Assembly: GCF_004784465.1 (NCBI RefSeq)
Contig: NZ_SRRU01000001.1
Coordinates: forward strand, 620,001 to 684,000
DNA from: Streptomyces griseoluteus
Lineage (GTDB): Bacteria > Actinomycetota > Actinomycetes > Streptomycetales > Streptomycetaceae
DNA: 64,000 bases
Direction: 5' to 3'
Under the pieces are notes generated by a model. It was given only the letters and a program-made list of their open reading frames with translations. It ran no database searches and was not told the DNA's origin. Every line of letters starts with the position of its first letter. The stretch's first letter is position 1. Shown in pieces: positions 52,984 to 61,902 of the stretch. The translations under genes were made by a program, and so were the position numbers.

Positions 52984-54207
52984 GTGGCAGCGGAGATCGT
53001 CAATCCTCGCAGCGACAGCGGTGCCGGACCGGAGGGCGGGGCCGAGCCCCTGGACTCCTTCGACCCCGCCTTCGCCCTGCACCGCGGCGGCAAGATGGCC
53101 GTGCGGGCCACCGTGCCGATCCGGGACACGGAAGACCTTTCCCTCGCGTACACCCCCGGCGTCGCGCGCGTGTGCACCGCGATCGCGGAAACGCCGGAGC
53201 TGGTCAACGACTACACCTGGAAGTCCTCGGTCGTCGCCGTCGTGACCGACGGCACGGCCGTGCTCGGTCTCGGGGACATCGGTCCCGAGGCGTCCCTCCC
53301 CGTGATGGAGGGCAAGGCGATCCTGTTCAAGCAGTTCGGCGGGGTCGACGCGGTGCCGATCGCCCTCGACTGCACCGGAGTCGACGAGATCGTGGAGACC
53401 GTCGTCCGGCTCGCCCCCTCCTTCGGCGGGGTGAACCTGGAGGACATCTCCGCGCCGCGCTGCTTCGAGATCGAGCGGCGCCTGCAGGAGCGGCTGGACA
53501 TCCCGGTCTTCCACGACGACCAGCACGGCACCGCCGTCGTCACGCTGGCGGCGCTGCGCAACGCGGCCCGGCTCAGCGGGCGCGAGATCGGGCAGCTCCG
53601 CGTCGTCATCTCCGGGGCCGGGGCGGCCGGGGTCGCCATCGCCCGGATGCTGATCGAGGCCGGCATCGGGGACGTGGCGGTCGCCGACCGCAAGGGCGTC
53701 GTCTCCGCCGACCGGACCGATCTGACCGACGTCAAGCGGGAGTTGGCCTCCTTCACCAACAAGGCCAAGCTCACCGGCACGCTGGAGGACGCGCTGGCCG
53801 GCGCCGATGTGTTCATCGGCGTCTCGGGCGGCACGGTCTCGGAGGAGGCGGTCGCCTCCATGGCGAAGGGCGCCTTCGTCTTCGCCATGGCCAACCCCAA
53901 CCCCGAGGTGCACCCGGAGGTCGCGCACAAGTACGCGGCCGTCGTCGCCACCGGGCGCTCGGACTTCCCGAACCAGATCAACAACGTGCTCGCCTTCCCC
54001 GGCATCTTCGCCGGTGCGCTCCAGGTGCGGGCCTCCCGGATCACCGAGGGCATGAAGATCGCCGCCGCCGAGGCGCTCGCCGCCGTCGTCGGCGACGACC
54101 TCTCCGCCGACTACGTGATCCCCTCCCCGTTCGACGAGCGGGTCGCCCCCGCGGTCACGGCCGCCGTCGCGGCCGCGGCCCGCGCGGAGGGCGTCGCCCG
54201 CCGCTGA
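52984..54207 (+). CDS. NAD(P)-dependent malic enzyme
   Basis: A 407-residue malic enzyme of the short bacterial type, oxidising malate to pyruvate and CO2. Signatures are [12 protein letters not shown] near residue 58, the divalent metal region DDQHGTAVV near 179 and the dinucleotide fold [13 protein letters not shown]. The orthologue at this position in S. coelicolor was reported as the NADP-linked form, which supplies reducing power for lipid synthesis. GTG start. A hairpin terminator follows. Confidence 0.92.
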   Translation: MAAEIVNPRSDSGAGPEGGAEPLDSFDPAFALHRGGKMAVRATVPIRDTEDLSLAYTPGVARVCTAIAETPELVNDYTWKSSVVAVVTDGTAVLGLGDIGPEASLPVMEGKAILFKQFGGVDAVPIALDCTGVDEIVETVVRLAPSFGGVNLEDISAPRCFEIERRLQERLDIPVFHDDQHGTAVVTLAALRNAARLSGREIGQLRVVISGAGAAGVAIARMLIEAGIGDVAVADRKGVVSADRTDLTDVKRELASFTNKAKLTGTLEDALAGADVFIGVSGGTVSEEAVASMAKGAFVFAMANPNPEVHPEVAHKYAAVVATGRSDFPNQINNVLAFPGIFAGALQVRASRITEGMKIAAAEALAAVVGDDLSADYVIPSPFDERVAPAVTAAVAAAARAEGVARR

Positions 54208-54232
54208 CGCCTGCGCGCGAGCGTTCGCCGGG

Positions 54233-54263
54233 AACGGCCTCGCCCCCTGGGGGCGGGGCCGTT
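54233..54263 (+). terminator. Malic enzyme terminator
   Basis: AACGGCCTCGCCCC pairs with GGGCGGGGCCGTT with one bulge, 25 bases after the stop. Confidence 0.75.
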
Positions 54264-54377
54264 CGTGCGTGCCGCGGACTCGCCCGGCCGGACCCGGTGG
54301 GTGGCCTCGCGCAAGAGGGTGTGTGTCACACCGTCGGGCGGTTCCTTCGCGGCGGGGCGGAATCTATCGTCGACGGC

Positions 54378-55343
54378 ATGTTCGCCGCCTATGCCGCCCG
54401 GATCGACCGTGACCAGCCGCTCTCCGGCCTGGAGTTGGGGGAGCGTCCGGCCCCCGAGGCCCGGCCGGGCTGGAGCACCGTCGACGTCCGTGCCGCCTCC
54501 CTCAACCACCACGACCTCTGGTCCCTGCGGGGTGTCGGACTCCCCGAGGACCGGCTGCCGATGATCCTCGGCTGCGATGCCGCCGGGATCGACGAGGACG
54601 GCAACGAGGTCGTCCTGCACTCCGTCATCGGCCAGAGCGGTCACGGGGTCGGCCCCCGCGAGCCCCGCTCCATCCTCACCGAGCGCTACCAGGGCACCTT
54701 CGCCGAACAGGTCGCCGTCCCCGCCTGGAACGTGCTGCCCAAGCCGAAGGAACTCTCCTTCGCCGAGGCCGCCTGTCTGCCCACCGCCTGGCTGACCGCG
54801 TACCGGATGCTGTTCACCAACGCCGGGGTACGGCCCGGTGACTCGGTGCTGGTCCAGGGCGCGGGCGGGGGCGTCGCCACGGCCGCCATCGTGCTCGGCC
54901 GGGCCGCCGGGCTGCGGGTCTTCGCCACCAGCCGGGACGAGGCCAAGCGGAAGCGGGCGCTGGAACTGGGCGCCGTCGAGGCCGTGGAGCCGGGGGCGCG
55001 GCTGCCGCAGCGGGTGGACGCCGTCATCGAGACCGTGGGTGCCGCGACCTGGTCGCACTCCATCAAGTCCCTGCGCCCCGGCGGCACCGTCGTGATCTCC
55101 GGCGCCACCAGCGGCGACCGCCCCTCGCACGCCGAGCTGACCCGGATCTTCTTCCTCGAACTCAAGGTCGTCGGCTCCACCATGGGCACCAAGGACGAGC
55201 TGGAGGACCTGCTCGCCTTCTGCGCCACGACCGGGGTACGTCCCGTCATCGACGAGATCCTCCCGCTGGACCGTGCCCGTGAGGGTTTCCAACGGCTTGA
55301 GTCCGGCGAGCACTTCGGGAAGATCGTGCTGAGCAACTCCTGA
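54378..55343 (+). CDS. Zinc-type medium-chain oxidoreductase (quinone-oxidoreductase-like)
   Basis: A 321-residue MDR-family protein. The N-terminal GroES-like domain starts near DVRAASLNHHDLW, and the nucleotide fold has VLVQGAGGGVATAAIVLG. The catalytic zinc cysteines of true alcohol dehydrogenases are absent, and the structural zinc site is not seen either, so it is closer to NADPH quinone reductases. Substrate unknown. ATG at 54378. Confidence 0.85.
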   Translation: MFAAYAARIDRDQPLSGLELGERPAPEARPGWSTVDVRAASLNHHDLWSLRGVGLPEDRLPMILGCDAAGIDEDGNEVVLHSVIGQSGHGVGPREPRSILTERYQGTFAEQVAVPAWNVLPKPKELSFAEAACLPTAWLTAYRMLFTNAGVRPGDSVLVQGAGGGVATAAIVLGRAAGLRVFATSRDEAKRKRALELGAVEAVEPGARLPQRVDAVIETVGAATWSHSIKSLRPGGTVVISGATSGDRPSHAELTRIFFLELKVVGSTMGTKDELEDLLAFCATTGVRPVIDEILPLDRAREGFQRLESGEHFGKIVLSNS

Positions 55344-55359
55344 ACTCCTCAGCGGAGCG

Positions 55360-55385
55360 GGCGGGTCCGGGGCGCCGGGCCCGCC
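55360..55385 (+). terminator. Terminator with T run
   Basis: GGCGGGTCCGG pairs with CCGGGCCCGCC (one G-U), with a 4-base loop, and TTTT follows. One of the few intrinsic terminators here with a T run. Confidence 0.8.
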
Positions 55386-55402
55386 TTTTCGCGCACCTTC
55401 TT

Positions 55403-55446
55403 GTCAACTTGGGTTGACGCCCTGGGTGATGTCAACCTAGGTTGAC
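55403..55446. promoter_or_regulatory. Tandem palindromic operators at the HTH-gene promoter
   Basis: GTCAACTTGGGTTGAC (55403-55418) and GTCAACCTAGGTTGAC (55431-55446) are near-identical 16-bp palindromes 28 bp apart. A -35 TTGACG starts inside the first and a -10 TAGGTT lies inside the second. The second ends three bases before the ATG, so the message is likely leaderless and directly repressible. Confidence 0.8.
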
Positions 55447-55449
55447 ATC

Positions 55450-55659
55450 ATGACGGATGCAACGGATCTCGCCCAGCGGGCCGGTGACCGCGATCCGCGG
55501 GTCGGGCTGCGGGCTGTGGCCGCACTGCGCAGGCTGCTGGAGCAACTGGAGGCGGTGCAGGTGCGCGGGGCGCGCAATCAGGGCTGGTCGTGGCAGGAGA
55601 TCGCCGCCGAGCTGGGTGTCAGCAGGCAGGCCGTGCACAAGAAATACGGGAGGCAGTGA
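55450..55659 (+). CDS. Small helix-turn-helix regulator
   Basis: A 69-residue protein whose C-terminal half is a clear HTH (SWQEIAAELGVSRQAVHKKYG). A short helical N-terminus (RRLLEQLEAVQVRGARNQG) may dimerise. It is probably its own repressor through the paired palindromes upstream. TGA overlaps the next ATG (TGATG), so it is coupled to the Clp-N protein gene. Confidence 0.85.
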   Translation: MTDATDLAQRAGDRDPRVGLRAVAALRRLLEQLEAVQVRGARNQGWSWQEIAAELGVSRQAVHKKYGRQ

Positions 55660-56222
55660 TGTTCGAACGCTTCACCAAGGACGCCCGTGAGGTCGTCCAG
55701 GGCGCGGTCGCGCAGGCGGAACGGGCGGGCGCACGGTCCATCGGCGCCGAACATCTGCTGCTCGCCCTCCTGGACCGCGAAGGCAGCCGGGCCTCCTTCG
55801 CCTTCGCCGCGCTCGGCCTCGCCGAACGCAAGGACTCCCTGCGCGAGGCGCTGGCCGGGGCGCGGCGCCGGGCGGGCCTGACCCGCGCGGACGCGGACGC
55901 GCTCGCCGGCCTCGGGATCGACGTCACGGAGATCGTCTCCAGGGTCGAGGAGGCCCACGGTGCCGGTGCCCTGTCCGGCGACCGGCGTGACACGGGCGGC
56001 CGGCCGGGCCGCCGGACCTTCGAGCAGGATGCCAAGGACGTGCTGGAGGGGGCGCTGCGCGCCGCCGTCGGCCGCCGTGACCGGCGCATCGGCGACGAGC
56101 ACCTCCTGCTCGCCCTCACCGTGCGGCCCGGAGTCCCCGCCGAGGTACTCGCCGACCACGGTGTGACCCAGGAGTCGCTGCGTCGGGTCCTGTACGGCGA
56201 GGGTGCCGCCCAGGCGGGCTGA
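55659..56222 (+). CDS. Clp N-terminal-domain protein without ATPase
   Basis: A 187-residue protein with two Clp-N repeats, about residues 1-65 (FTKDAREVVQGAVAQAERAG; EHLLLALLDREGS) and 110-180 (FEQDAKDVLEGALRAA; EHLLLALTVRPG). No AAA+ module is present. Clp-N domains of ClpC bind adaptors and damaged proteins, so this may be an adaptor or decoy. Coupled to the HTH gene. Confidence 0.85.
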   Translation: MFERFTKDAREVVQGAVAQAERAGARSIGAEHLLLALLDREGSRASFAFAALGLAERKDSLREALAGARRRAGLTRADADALAGLGIDVTEIVSRVEEAHGAGALSGDRRDTGGRPGRRTFEQDAKDVLEGALRAAVGRRDRRIGDEHLLLALTVRPGVPAEVLADHGVTQESLRRVLYGEGAAQAG

Positions 56223-56244
56223 CTCGAGCCCCCTGTCGAGGGGC

Positions 56245-57285
56245 TCAGACCTTCGGGCCGTGGAGTATCGCGCCGATATGGGCCGCCGCCGTCGACAGAT
56301 GGCGGCGGACGTCCTGGAGCTGGGTCTCGGTGACGCCGTGGTCGCGGGCCGCGTCCCGCACGTCGTCCCGGAAGCGGTCCAGCAGACGGTCCAGGTCACG
56401 GGCGGGGTCGCCGGTGGAGGGCTCGTGGGTCCAGGCCGGCTGGTACTCCATCGGGAAGTCCGGCGGGGTCTCGGAGTACTCCGGGCCGGGCTCGGCCTTT
56501 ACGCTCCCGGTGCCCGCCGTGCCGGTCCGCCGGGTGTCGTCCTTGCCGAAGTCGCCGAAGTTGCCGAACTCCCGCGCCAGTTCGGCCAGGCCCTCGCGGA
56601 CCCCGGTCGGCCAGTCGCCGCGGGTGAAATGGTCCTGCACCCGCTCCTGGACCCGGCCCGCGAGACGGCGCATCTCCTCCTGGGCCCGGGCGTTGGCCCG
56701 CGACTGCGCCTCCTGTGCCTGGCGCCGGGCCTGCTGGGCCTCCTCGCGGGCGCGGCGGCTCTCGTCCTTGGCGCGCCGGGCCTGCTCCTTCCACTCCTGC
56801 TTGGCGCGGCGCATCTCCTCCTTGGCGGTCCGCCACGCCTCGGAGTCACTACGGGCGCCCGGTTCCTCATAGGAGCCGGTGGTGCCCGCCTTGCCGGCGC
56901 GGGTACGGGAGGCGGCCGCGCGCATCTCGCGCCGGAGGTCGCCCGCGGCGCCCCGGACGTCGGCCTTGATCTCGGCGGCGAGTTCCGCGACGGACTCGCC
57001 GATCTCCATTTCCAGGTCGGCCAGTTCACCACTGCGCTCGGCCAGTTCGGCGCGGCCCGCGTCGGTGATCGAGTAGACCTTGCGGCCGCCCTCGGTGGTG
57101 TGGGTGACCAGGCCCTCGGCCTCCAGCTTGGCCAGGCGCGGGTAGACCGTGCCGGCCGAGGGGGCGTACAGACCCTGGAAGCGCTCTTCGAGGAGCCGGA
57201 TCACCTCGTAGCCGTGGCGCGGGGCCTCGTCGAGCAGCTTGAGGAGGTACAGGCGGAGGCGGCCGTGGGCGAAGACGGGGGGCAT
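56245..57285 (-). CDS. PadR-family regulator with long coiled-coil tail
   Basis: A 346-residue protein. The PadR winged helix fills residues 1-80 (LLDEAPRHGYEVIRLLEERF; GTVYPRLAKLEAEGLV). An unusually long helical, charged middle (many Ala/Arg/Glu, about 80-215) predicts coiled coil, and a helical C-terminus ends in HIGAILHGPKV. Most PadR proteins are half this size. It starts one base after the DUF4097 stop. A palindrome upstream of the pair is a likely operator. Confidence 0.85.
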   Translation of the reverse strand: MPPVFAHGRLRLYLLKLLDEAPRHGYEVIRLLEERFQGLYAPSAGTVYPRLAKLEAEGLVTHTTEGGRKVYSITDAGRAELAERSGELADLEMEIGESVAELAAEIKADVRGAAGDLRREMRAAASRTRAGKAGTTGSYEEPGARSDSEAWRTAKEEMRRAKQEWKEQARRAKDESRRAREEAQQARRQAQEAQSRANARAQEEMRRLAGRVQERVQDHFTRGDWPTGVREGLAELAREFGNFGDFGKDDTRRTGTAGTGSVKAEPGPEYSETPPDFPMEYQPAWTHEPSTGDPARDLDRLLDRFRDDVRDAARDHGVTETQLQDVRRHLSTAAAHIGAILHGPKV

Positions 57286-57286
57286 G

Positions 57287-58177
57287 TCAGAGCACCTTCT
57301 TGTCGGTCGTGCCGTCCGCGGGGGAGGCGGAGGCGGGGCCGGGACCGGACTCCCAGGCGGTGTCGTCGTCCTCCTCGGCCGGGCGGCGCAGCAGGGCGAT
57401 CGAGCCGGAGACGGTGGTGGCCCGGAGCTTGCCGCTGCCCGAGCCGAGGCGGCCGGTGATCTTGTGGGCGCCCCACTGGCCCTGGACGCGCAGGCCGTCG
57501 AAGGCGTTGGAGATCGAACCGCTCGCGGTGTTCGCCTCCACGTCGGTGTCGCCGGGGTGCGGGAGCCGTATGGCGATCTCGCCGGAGACGCTGGTCAGGC
57601 GTACGTCGGTGGGGCCCTCCGGGTCCAGGTCGATGATCATGGAGCCGCTGACCGAGTCGGCGCGGACGGAGGGGCCCGCCCCCTCGACCACCGTCAGATC
57701 GCCGGAGACCGACTTGAACCGCAGGTCGCCGCTGACGGCCTGGGCCTCCACGCTGCCCGAGACGGTGTCCGCGCGGACCGGGCCGGAGACGCCGACCAGG
57801 GTGGTGTCGCCGGTGACGCCCTTGACCACGGACGGGCCCCGCACCCCGGAGACGACCGCGGCGGCGCCCACCACGCCCACCTCGACGCGGGTGCTCGCGG
57901 GGACGGCCAGGGTGACCACCGCGCTGCGGCGCCAGCCCTCGCGGTCCAGCCACTTCAGGAAGCCCTTCCAGGGCAGGTCCTCGTACGCCACCGTCAGGGT
58001 GCCGTGCCGGTGGGTGACGATCAGGGGTGGGCCCTCGATGTCCGAGATCTCCAGACGGGCGGAACTCTCCTCGGTGCCGACGACGTTCACCGTGCCGTTG
58101 ACCACGCGGACGTTCAACTCGGTCACGGGGGCGTCGAAGCTCAGCTTCTGGGGTTCGGCGACGGTCCACTCGGACAC
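57287..58177 (-). CDS. DUF4097 beta-helix protein
   Basis: A 296-residue protein dominated by repeated VSG-type turns (for example VSGPVRADTVSGSVEAQAVSG), the stacked beta-strand pattern of DUF4097. No signal peptide is visible. Paired with PadR genes in many actinomycetes; the role is unknown. The GTG start at 58177 has GAGGAGG upstream. Confidence 0.85.
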   Translation of the reverse strand: MSEWTVAEPQKLSFDAPVTELNVRVVNGTVNVVGTEESSARLEISDIEGPPLIVTHRHGTLTVAYEDLPWKGFLKWLDREGWRRSAVVTLAVPASTRVEVGVVGAAAVVSGVRGPSVVKGVTGDTTLVGVSGPVRADTVSGSVEAQAVSGDLRFKSVSGDLTVVEGAGPSVRADSVSGSMIIDLDPEGPTDVRLTSVSGEIAIRLPHPGDTDVEANTASGSISNAFDGLRVQGQWGAHKITGRLGSGSGKLRATTVSGSIALLRRPAEEDDDTAWESGPGPASASPADGTTDKKVL

Positions 58178-58288
58178 GGGTCCTCCTCGGGCGTGACGCG
58201 GACAGGCGGGCGACAAGCAGGCGGAGCGGGGCGGTGCGCGCCGGGCGAGCACGCCCACCCGTCACGCCATATCGCGTCTCCTGGCATT

Positions 58289-58302
58289 CACGATATATCG
58301 TG
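58289..58302. promoter_or_regulatory. Perfect palindrome, likely PadR operator
   Basis: CACGATATATCGTG is a 14-bp perfect palindrome, AT-rich at its centre in an otherwise GC-rich region, about 110 bases before the DUF4097 start. A partial copy (ATATCGCG) lies at about 58269. Confidence 0.7.
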
Positions 58303-58445
58303 GCCGTCGGAAGTCAAGACACCCTTTCGGGGGACAAAGGCCCAGCGGTGTCCGGGCATGGCTGCGCGGACCCTGCCCCTTCGGGCGGGCCCGCAGGCGA
58401 AGTGGGCGAGGGCGGCCGGGGCCCCCGGGTGAGTGCCCCGAGCGG

Positions 58446-58625
58446 CTACTCGTCGTCCTCGTCGTCCAGTCGCGCCAGCCACGTGGCCAGGCGTTCCACC
58501 GGGACCTCGAAGTCGGGGTTCAGGTCGACGAACGTACGCAGTTGCTCGGCGAGCCACTCGAAGGTGACCTCTTCCTCGCCGCGCCGCTTCTCCAGTTCTT
58601 CGATGCCTCGGTCGGTGAAGTACAT
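58446..58625 (-). CDS. Small acidic protein (DUF6104-like)
   Basis: A 59-residue protein, MYFTDRGIEELEKRRGEEEV at the start and DDEDDE at the end. Helical and strongly acidic. Conserved as a short ORF in Streptomyces; function unknown. ATG at 58625. Confidence 0.75.
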   Translation of the reverse strand: MYFTDRGIEELEKRRGEEEVTFEWLAEQLRTFVDLNPDFEVPVERLATWLARLDDEDDE

Positions 58626-58851
58626 GGATGACGCTCCGTCGGTCTGTGCAGGGGTAGGGCCGGTCCCGGGCGGGAAGAACCCTCATTCGCGGACGTGACC
58701 GCGAGGGGAGAGGGCGCCGCCTGTTCCGGCTGGGGAGCCGGAAGAGGACAGGAAAAGCATAGGCAGCCGCCGGGCGAGGTGGGCAGCCGGTGCCCAGGGG
58801 CGCCGGTCACGGCCGGTGACGGGGGACGAGCGGGGAGAGGACGGGGGTCCG

Positions 58852-59700
58852 ATGAACGGGGACTCGACGCGGGTGGCGCGGATCGAGCTGCCGGACGGTA
58901 CGCCGGTGTGGGCACGGATCTCGGGCGCGGAGGAGTTGTCGTACACCGACACCGGCTTCCACGAGCGGGTGGAGGCCAGCGTGGAGAGCCTGCACTCGCT
59001 GATCACCGGGGTGGCGCGCTCGCTTTCCGCCCCACTGAGCGCGGTACGGCCAGACGAGGTCAGCGTGGAGTTCGGCATCGAGCTGACCGCGAAGGCCGGC
59101 AAGGTCGTCGGCCTCCTCGCGGACGGGGAGGCGAAGGCGGCACTGACGGTCACCCTGACGTGGAACGGGGGGCCGCCCGAGCCGGGGGCGGGTCCCGCGG
59201 CGGGGGTCGCGCCGGTCGGAGGCGTGCCGGAGGCCGGGCCCATGGGGGGCGGGACCGGTCCGGGTGCCGGAACCGGGCCGAGCGGACCGGCGCCGGGAGC
59301 CGGACCGGCGCCCACAGCGCCGAGAGCGGGGTCCGGCCCTGCCTCACAGGTGCCGCCACCCGGTCCTCAGCTTGCCTGGGCGCCGGATGCGGAGTCCGTC
59401 CGGGGCGGCCCCGTGACGGAAGCGCGAGCCGCCGACCCCACCTTCACCCCCGCCCCAGGAGCATCAGTGCCCGGCCCTCACACGGGGCTCGGCCACGCGC
59501 CGGCTGTAGCACCCGCCCGCACCGCCCCGACCGCCGTACCCGCCCCCGAGCCGCAACCCCCATCCCACGCCACCCCCGCCCCGCCCACCCCCGTCGCTCA
59601 CCCGCACCGCGCCCCCCGCACACCCCCGCCCCCCGCCCCCGAACCCTCCCCGGCCCCCCGGCCCGAAGCGTTGTTCGGCGTGTGGGGGCATCCGGGATGA
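58852..59700 (+). CDS. Trypsin-co-occurring (CU044_2847-type) protein
   Basis: A 282-residue protein. Residues 1-105 form a compact domain (RVARIELPDGTPVWARIS; VEFGIELTAKAGKVVGLLADG) of the kind found beside trypsin-like proteases in actinobacterial conflict systems. The remaining ~175 residues are Pro/Ala/Gly low complexity. ATG at 58852 (GTG at 58816 also possible). The stop overlaps the protease start by ATGA, so the two are coupled. Confidence 0.8.
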   Translation: MNGDSTRVARIELPDGTPVWARISGAEELSYTDTGFHERVEASVESLHSLITGVARSLSAPLSAVRPDEVSVEFGIELTAKAGKVVGLLADGEAKAALTVTLTWNGGPPEPGAGPAAGVAPVGGVPEAGPMGGGTGPGAGTGPSGPAPGAGPAPTAPRAGSGPASQVPPPGPQLAWAPDAESVRGGPVTEARAADPTFTPAPGASVPGPHTGLGHAPAVAPARTAPTAVPAPEPQPPSHATPAPPTPVAHPHRAPRTPPPPAPEPSPAPRPEALFGVWGHPG

Positions 59701-61796
59701 GCGCGGGGTACGGCGGGGGCGCACCGGAGGGGGACGGTGCTGCGGAGCTTGCGCTGCGTGACCTCGTTCTGGGGGCCACCGTGCGCATTCATCGCGCGGG
59801 GGCCGGGTATGCCCACGACGAGCCCGTCAGCTTCCTCGGCAGTGGTTTCTTCGTCGCGCCGAACTGGGTTCTGACCTGCGCACACGTGGTTCACGCCGGG
59901 GAGGGGGGCGAGGTCACCGTGGTGTACCGGAACAGCCCCTACGACGACCCGCGCCCGGTGCCCGGCCGGGTGGCCGCGATGCTCCCGGAGCAGACCGGGC
60001 GCCCGGTGCCGGGGAGCTGGCCCGCGCCCGACCTCGCCCTGGTCCGGCTGCGCGAACCGGTCGGCCACACCTGTGTGTACGTCTCCGAGCGCCCCAACCC
60101 GCACTTCGGCGGCACCAGGGTGTTCTACGCGGGATGGACCGCCCCACGGGGCAGGCTCCAGATCCTGGACGGCTCGCTCACCGTGCAGGGCACCATCAGC
60201 GCCTGGTCGCCGGAGGAACAGGTCCGGCTCGGGCAGAACGACCTCCCCTCCGGCGTCTCCGGCGGGCCCGTGGTCGACCCCGTACGCGGCGAGGTCGTCG
60301 GCGTGCTCAAGTCCCGCGCGGACCACGGGGGCGGCGGCACCTCCATCGGTGTGGAGCGGCTGCGCACGCTGCGGCTTCCCGCCGGCGGCGAGGACGTCTA
60401 CCAGTCCGTCTTCCACGCCCACGACCGCTACCACCGCGACCGCCAGCAGAGCGCCGACTCGCCCGACCCCACCTGGGCCGACATCCAGGGTGAACTCGGC
60501 GCCCGCCCCGGCCGCACCCTCACCCCGCAGCAGCGCGGCGAGCTGCTCGGGCTGCTCGCCGACCTGCCCCCGCCGGTCAGCACCCGCGGCCTGCTCGACG
60601 TACTCCGCGCGCTGCCCGACTTCCGCGTACCGTCGCTGGTACCCGCCCCGCGCGGCTGGCGGGACGGGCTCGGGCTGCTCTACGAACACGCCCGGAAGGA
60701 CGGCGCGCTGAAGCTGGTGCTCGACTACGCGATGGGCGTGCTCGCCGCCGAACGGCCGCCCGCGCCCAGCGCCCTCGCCGCCGAACGCGCCCTGTGGGAG
60801 TGGGTGCGGCACACGGCGGCCGGCCTGGACAGCGGTTACCGGCACGCCCTGGCCCAGCGGCGCACCGAGCTGCTCGGCCGGGCCCAGGCGGCGCACGGAC
60901 AGGCCGCGTTCAGTGGCGGCGGCCGGGACACGGCGGTACGGCAGCCGGTGCGCCCGCCGCTCACCGCGCCGCCCGAGCCCTCCGTACTGCTGGTGGTGCT
61001 GCGCCGGGGCTGGGAGCCGGACCACTGCGACTGGTCGGTCTCGGTCGGCGGCGGCCCCGACCAGGAGCCGGCCCGGCTGTACGAGGGCGAACGCGCCCCG
61101 CTGGACGGCCTGGCCGACCACGTGGCCGCGCCCCTCGCCGAGGCGTTCCGGCACTGCGACGAGCCCGGCCGGCCCGCCACCCTGTACGCCGCCCTGCCCC
61201 ATCTGCACCTCAGCCTGCCCGTGGACGACTGGCGCCTCACCCCCGACGGCCTCCCGCTCGGCGCCGAACGCCCGGTCCTGGTCCGCTGCTCGGACCGCGA
61301 CCAGCTCCCCGACGAGACCCCGGCCTGGGAGGCGTACGAGGACCCGGACGCCGAGCGCCGGGACCGCTGGCGGCGGCTGCGTCCCCGCCCGGCGCACGCC
61401 GAGGTGCTGGACTGCGACGACGGCGTGCGCAGGCCCGTACCGGACACGGCGGCGCTGCGCGGGCTCGGGCCGCAGACCGTGCCGGTGCTGTGCCGTCCCG
61501 GCGATCCGCGTGCGGCGGACGGGCCGGCCGCGCTCGGCCGGGTGCTGCGGGCCGGGTTCGGGGTGGTGCTGTGGCGGCGGCGGCCGGACGGCGTGTGCGG
61601 GGAGTTCCACCGGGGCGTGAAGACGGCCGTGGACGACGGCGAGGGCGCCCTGTCCCTGCCCGGCGTGCTGCACGCCCTGCGCGAGCAGGTGTACGCCGGG
61701 CTCACCGAGGCGTACTGGGCGCACGGCACGACCCTGCTGTACGACGATCCGCACCGCCCCCTGCCCGGTACCGGAGACCTGCTGGAGGCCCCGTGA
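59697..61796 (+). CDS. Trypsin-like protease with VMAP-type C-terminal domain
   Basis: A 699-residue protein. The N-terminal trypsin fold has the full triad: His63 (TCAHVV), Asp112 (PDLALV) and Ser188 (GVSGGP). A helical adaptor region follows (about 275-370, PTWADIQGELGAR onward). The C-terminal ~260 residues (from VLLVVLRRGWEPDHCDW) match the VMAP C-terminal pattern. No signal peptide is present, so it should act inside the cell, presumably held inactive until triggered by the ATPase module. Confidence 0.85.
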   Translation: MSAGYGGGAPEGDGAAELALRDLVLGATVRIHRAGAGYAHDEPVSFLGSGFFVAPNWVLTCAHVVHAGEGGEVTVVYRNSPYDDPRPVPGRVAAMLPEQTGRPVPGSWPAPDLALVRLREPVGHTCVYVSERPNPHFGGTRVFYAGWTAPRGRLQILDGSLTVQGTISAWSPEEQVRLGQNDLPSGVSGGPVVDPVRGEVVGVLKSRADHGGGGTSIGVERLRTLRLPAGGEDVYQSVFHAHDRYHRDRQQSADSPDPTWADIQGELGARPGRTLTPQQRGELLGLLADLPPPVSTRGLLDVLRALPDFRVPSLVPAPRGWRDGLGLLYEHARKDGALKLVLDYAMGVLAAERPPAPSALAAERALWEWVRHTAAGLDSGYRHALAQRRTELLGRAQAAHGQAAFSGGGRDTAVRQPVRPPLTAPPEPSVLLVVLRRGWEPDHCDWSVSVGGGPDQEPARLYEGERAPLDGLADHVAAPLAEAFRHCDEPGRPATLYAALPHLHLSLPVDDWRLTPDGLPLGAERPVLVRCSDRDQLPDETPAWEAYEDPDAERRDRWRRLRPRPAHAEVLDCDDGVRRPVPDTAALRGLGPQTVPVLCRPGDPRAADGPAALGRVLRAGFGVVLWRRRPDGVCGEFHRGVKTAVDDGEGALSLPGVLHALREQVYAGLTEAYWAHGTTLLYDDPHRPLPGTGDLLEAP

Positions 61797-61902
61797 TCCG
61801 GGGCCCCGGTTCCTCCCTGATCCCCTTACCAGCCGTCCGGCGGATCGATACCGTGAGGGACGTCCCACGGCTGCCCCCGGCGACGAGCGACGAGGACCGG
61901 AC

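Noticed and set aside
59160..59690. Direct repeats or CRISPR-like array
   Set aside because: The repetition comes from Pro/Ala/Gly codons in the protein tail, with no regular repeat-spacer unit.
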